The notes under the pieces were generated by a model. That model ran no database searches and had not been told where the DNA came from. It saw nothing but the letters and a program-made list of their open reading frames with translations. Below are positions 23,760 through 26,288 of a stretch of DNA of 26,288 bases, in pieces. This stretch comes from Caldilinea sp. CFX5. GTDB lineage: Bacteria > Chloroflexota > Anaerolineae > Caldilineales > Caldilineaceae. The position numbers and the translations under genes were made by a program. The first letter of the stretch is position 1, and each line of letters begins with the position of its first letter. The stretch covers positions 1-26,288 of the forward strand of contig QWII01000129.1 of NCBI GenBank assembly GCA_021405325.1. The letters are read 5' to 3'.

Positions 23760-26084
23760 ATGTCAAAAGTTACATTTTACGCCGGTAGACCCGAAGTGGA
23801 TATTATCACCGGCGCCTGTCCCCACGATTGTCCCGACACCTGTAGCTGGCAGGTCGCCGTTGAACGCGCCAGCGGCAAAGCCCTCGACATCTGGGGCCAC
23901 GCCGACCACCCGGTGACACAGGGGCGACTCTGCGGCAAGGTCGATCGCTATCTCGAACGCACCTATCACCGCGACCGCTTGCTCACACCGCTCAAACGGG
24001 TTGGCCCCAAAGGTAGCGGCCAATTCCGGCCGGTCAGTTGGGACGAAGCCATTGCCGACATTGCCGCCCACTTGCAACGGGTAATCGCCCTGTATGGGCC
24101 GGAAGCGGTATTGCCCTATTCCTACGCCGGCACCATGGGTTTTCTCCAGGGCGAAGGGGTGGCCGCCCGCTTTTTCAACCGCATGGGGGCCAGTCAACTG
24201 GCGCGCACCATCTGCTCCGAAGCCGGCTTTGAAGGCTACTCCTACACCATCGGCGCATCCGAGGGTATGGAGACCGAATCATTTGCCCATGCCCGGCTGA
24301 TTTTGATCTGGGGCAGCAACACCTTGACGAGCAATCTGCATCTCTGGCCCTTCATCCAGGAAGCGCGCAAAGCCGGCGCCCGCGTCATTGTCATCGACCC
24401 GGCCCGCACGCGCACCGCCCAGGCCGCCGACGAGTGGATCGCCATCCGCCCCGGCGCCGACGGCGCGCTGGCGCTGGCCTTGATGCACGAAATTATTCAG
24501 GCCAAGTTGCACGATGCTGACTATGTGGAACGCTACACAGTCGGCTTTGACGCCCTGGCCGAACGCGTTGCCGACTGGACGCCCGAACGCGCGGCGACCA
24601 TCACCGGCATCCCCGCCGACCGCATCCGCGACCTGGCCCGCGACTACGCGACCACGCGACCCGCCGCCATTCGCATCAACTATGGCCTGCAACGGCACAG
24701 CGGCGGCGGCATGGCTGTGCGCACCATCGCCTGTCTGCCGGCGTTGGTCGGCGCCTGGCGCGACTATGGCGGCGGCATCCAACTCAGCACTAGCGGCTTT
24801 GCCCGTCACATGACCAAATTCAACCTCTACCGGCCCGATCTGCTGGCCGGTCGCCGGCCACGTTCGATCAACATGAACCGCCTGGGCGATGCGCTGAGTT
24901 TGGATCGCAACCGGCTGGCCCGCGCCCATCATCACCCGCGCCCGGTTAGCCCTGTGCCGACGCCGGAGCAGGCTGGGCCATTCGTCAAGGCAATGATTGT
25001 CTATAACTGCAACCCGGCGGCTGTCGTCCCCGATCAGGCGTCGGTTCTCGCAGGGCTACGGCGTGAGGATCTCTTTACCGTCGTCCTCGAACATTTCCAG
25101 ACCGACACCGCCGACTATGCCGACTACGTGCTGCCGGCAACCACCCAGTTGGAACATTGGGATCTCCAGCGCGCCTATGGTCATACCTATCTGGCGCTCA
25201 ATCGTCCGGCTATCGCCCCCGTCGGGCAGAGCCTGCCCAATAGCGAAATCTTTCGCCGGCTGGCGGCGGCAATGGGCTACACCGAACCCTGCTTCCAGGA
25301 AGATGACGAAACGATCCTGCGCAACTTTATCGGTGCACAAAAACATCCCAACCTGGCCGGCGTCACTTGGGATAAGTTGCTGGAAACGGGCTATGTGCGG
25401 CTCAACTTGCCCAGCCCCAATTGCCTCTTTGCCGAAGGCAACTTCCCCACGCCCAGCGGCAAATGCGAATTTTACAGCGAACGCATGATGAAGGATGGCT
25501 ATGATCCGTTGCCGACTTATACGCCACCAGCGTGGCAAGAAGGGAAGACAAGAGGACAAGAAGACAAGAAGACAAGAAGACAGGAAGATGAGGAAGTGTG
25601 GGGTGACGGTACACGCAACACGCAACACGCAACACCCATCGACTTCGTTCAGGGCAAGGGCAACACGCTGGTTTGCATTTCTCCCCCCGCCCACTCCTTC
25701 CTCAATAGCTCCTTTGCCAACTTGGAACGTTTTCAGGCGCGGGAGAAGGAGCCGTTCTTGTGGGTGCATCCGGTCGATGCGGCGGCGCGGGGGATCGCAG
25801 ATGGGGCGCCGGTGGCGGTCTGGAATGAGTATGGGCAGGTGCGCTTGACGGCGCAGGTGACGGCAAACATTGTGCCGGGAACGGTGCTGGCGCCGGGCGT
25901 TTGGTGGAATAAGTTTAGCGGCGATGGACGCAATATCAACCAGATCACCTCGCCAGGGGAGACGGACATGGGCGGCGGCGCGATTTTTTATGATGCGGTG
26001 GTGTGGGTAGAGCCGGTAGCGAATGGCGAGTCCACAGAAGCGGCTTTGGCGCTGCCTACGGTTGCTGAAATGGTGATGGCGTAG
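23760..26084 (+). CDS. Molybdopterin-dependent oxidoreductase, DMSO reductase family, with an in-frame repeat insertion
   Basis: A 774-residue enzyme of the MopB superfamily. The ATG at 23760 follows GAGG by six bases. The N-terminus carries a 4Fe-4S motif Cys20-x3-Cys24-x3-Cys28-x29-Cys58 and a following Lys60. SWDEAI at 93-98 and [11 protein letters not shown] belong to the guanine-dinucleotide-binding domains. Cys152 in RTICSEAG is the best candidate for the molybdenum ligand. The C-terminal domain has [26 protein letters not shown] and [16 protein letters not shown]. Family enzymes reduce or oxidise small substrates such as formate or sulfur oxyanions; the substrate here is unknown. No twin-arginine signal is present and no iron-sulfur or membrane subunit lies in the window, so it seems cytoplasmic and stand-alone. 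Residues about 591-625 are a hydrophilic tract encoded by short tandem repeats. Confidence 0.9.
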   Translation: MSKVTFYAGRPEVDIITGACPHDCPDTCSWQVAVERASGKALDIWGHADHPVTQGRLCGKVDRYLERTYHRDRLLTPLKRVGPKGSGQFRPVSWDEAIADIAAHLQRVIALYGPEAVLPYSYAGTMGFLQGEGVAARFFNRMGASQLARTICSEAGFEGYSYTIGASEGMETESFAHARLILIWGSNTLTSNLHLWPFIQEARKAGARVIVIDPARTRTAQAADEWIAIRPGADGALALALMHEIIQAKLHDADYVERYTVGFDALAERVADWTPERAATITGIPADRIRDLARDYATTRPAAIRINYGLQRHSGGGMAVRTIACLPALVGAWRDYGGGIQLSTSGFARHMTKFNLYRPDLLAGRRPRSINMNRLGDALSLDRNRLARAHHHPRPVSPVPTPEQAGPFVKAMIVYNCNPAAVVPDQASVLAGLRREDLFTVVLEHFQTDTADYADYVLPATTQLEHWDLQRAYGHTYLALNRPAIAPVGQSLPNSEIFRRLAAAMGYTEPCFQEDDETILRNFIGAQKHPNLAGVTWDKLLETGYVRLNLPSPNCLFAEGNFPTPSGKCEFYSERMMKDGYDPLPTYTPPAWQEGKTRGQEDKKTRRQEDEEVWGDGTRNTQHATPIDFVQGKGNTLVCISPPAHSFLNSSFANLERFQAREKEPFLWVHPVDAAARGIADGAPVAVWNEYGQVRLTAQVTANIVPGTVLAPGVWWNKFSGDGRNINQITSPGETDMGGGAIFYDAVVWVEPVANGESTEAALALPTVAEMVMA
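25543..25632. repeat. Octamer and heptamer arrays inside the molybdopterin oxidoreductase gene
   Basis: From 25543 the octamers GGAAGACA, AGAGGACA, three AGAAGACA, GGAAGATG, AGGAAGTG follow in phase. After a 13-bp break, CACGCAA is repeated three times (25612-25632). Both arrays stay in the reading frame and encode a Lys/Arg/Glu/Asp/Gln-rich stretch followed by TRNTQHATP. Confidence 0.85.
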
Positions 26085-26100
26085 ACGCAATCAGCAGAAT

Positions 26101-26148
26101 AGGTTACACCTTGTAACCGGGCTACACCCCGGTTACAAGGTGTAACCT
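26101..26148. terminator. 21-bp perfect hairpin, terminator of the molybdopterin oxidoreductase gene
   Basis: 26101-26121 pairs perfectly with 26128-26148 around a six-base loop (CTACAC), followed by TTTT. Each arm is itself a small dyad: GGTTACA-CCT-TGTAACC and GGTTACA-AGG-TGTAACC. It begins 16 bp after the stop codon. Confidence 0.8.
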
Positions 26149-26154
26149 TTTGTT

Positions 26155-26207
26155 GTAATTACTAAGCTCTGCGCCAGTCACGGACTGGCGCAGAGCTTAG
26201 TAATTAC
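26155..26207. repeat. 25-bp perfect hairpin with a three-base loop
   Basis: The arm at 26155-26179 (beginning GTAATTACTAAGCTCTGCGC) pairs without a mismatch with 26183-26207 around ACG. It follows the previous hairpin by six bases. There is no clear T-run after it. It could be a second terminator for the opposite direction, a small structured RNA, or a palindromic mobile remnant. Confidence 0.8.
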
Positions 26208-26237
26208 CTTCTGTTTTCGTTCTATCACGCCTGACTC

Positions 26238-26266
26238 TTGTATCCATCTCTACTTTGCGTTACAAT
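26238..26266 (+). promoter_or_regulatory. Promoter candidate at the right edge
   Basis: TTGTAT (26238-26243) and TACAAT (26261-26266) are separated by the ideal 17 bp. An ATG follows at 26274, about where transcription would begin, which suggests a leaderless message. Confidence 0.5.
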
Positions 26267-26273
26267 GAATGGT

Positions 26274-26288
26274 ATGATCACGCTGTTA
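26274..26288 (+). CDS. Possible start of a leaderless gene, cut by the window edge
   Basis: Only five codons are visible (MITLL). The ATG is eight bases after the -10 hexamer and has no ribosome binding site, as expected for a leaderless transcript. Nothing can be said of the product. Confidence 0.25.

Noticed and set aside
25543..25632. CRISPR array
   Set aside because: Units are only 7-8 bp, contiguous, without spacers, and no cas gene is present.

Overview
The window looks like a chromosomal segment of an uncultured or little-studied member of the Chloroflexota, probably near Caldilineae/Anaerolineae. This is an inference from gene content. Pointers are: large secreted proteins with Pro/Thr-rich stalks, one ending in a YLPLVKR tail of a kind I associate with this phylum; a Uma2 endonuclease; many stand-alone housekeeping hydrolases; start sites with and without Shine-Dalgarno sequences; and gaps filled with degenerate 7-8 bp words. 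There are no rRNA or tRNA genes, no CRISPR array, no transposase and no phage genes.

Layout. 151-2732 (+): a neutral-ceramidase-like hydrolase whose stop overlaps the start of a DegT/DnrJ/EryC1-type PLP aminotransferase. 2801-2857: hairpin between convergent genes. 2873-11244 (all -): read from 11244 downwards, a membrane-anchored double beta-sandwich protein, an SDR oxidoreductase, thymidylate synthase, a DinB-like protein, a DUF362 protein, an AbrB/PIN toxin-antitoxin pair whose toxin carries an amber codon, a class III type sirtuin and an amidohydrolase of family 3. 11245-11609: divergent promoter region. 11610-13739 (+): secreted protein with three lamin-tail-like repeats, followed by an 18-bp-stem terminator. 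13850-19865 (all -): Uma2 endonuclease, YbaK-type deacylase, small secreted protein, CocE/NonD hydrolase, C45-type acyltransferase/peptidase and an unrecognised 244-residue protein. 20163-23405 (-): two class I glutamine synthetases, one of the GSI-alpha type and one GSI-beta-like, separated by a 480-bp repeat-rich gap. 23406-23759: divergent control region with dyads and a near-consensus promoter. 23760-26084 (+): a DMSO-reductase-family molybdopterin oxidoreductase with an in-frame repeat insertion, followed by two very long perfect hairpins and a possible leaderless gene start at the right edge.

How the genes fit together. Most are independent metabolic genes in short same-strand runs. The clearest functional pairs are the ceramidase-like/DegT overlap, the sirtuin/amidohydrolase pair (16 bp apart), the SDR/thyA pair (5 bp apart), the AbrB/PIN pair (4 bp apart) and the two glutamine synthetases that probably divide nitrogen assimilation between differently regulated enzymes.

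I did not find a convincing new defence or biosynthetic system. The most unusual signal is a family of 7-8 bp tandem words (AGAAGACA/GTAAGACA, CACGCAA, GACTACNN) at several gene boundaries. One array has entered the reading frame of the molybdopterin oxidoreductase without breaking it. The pair of perfect 21-bp and 25-bp hairpins at 26101-26207 is also unusual.
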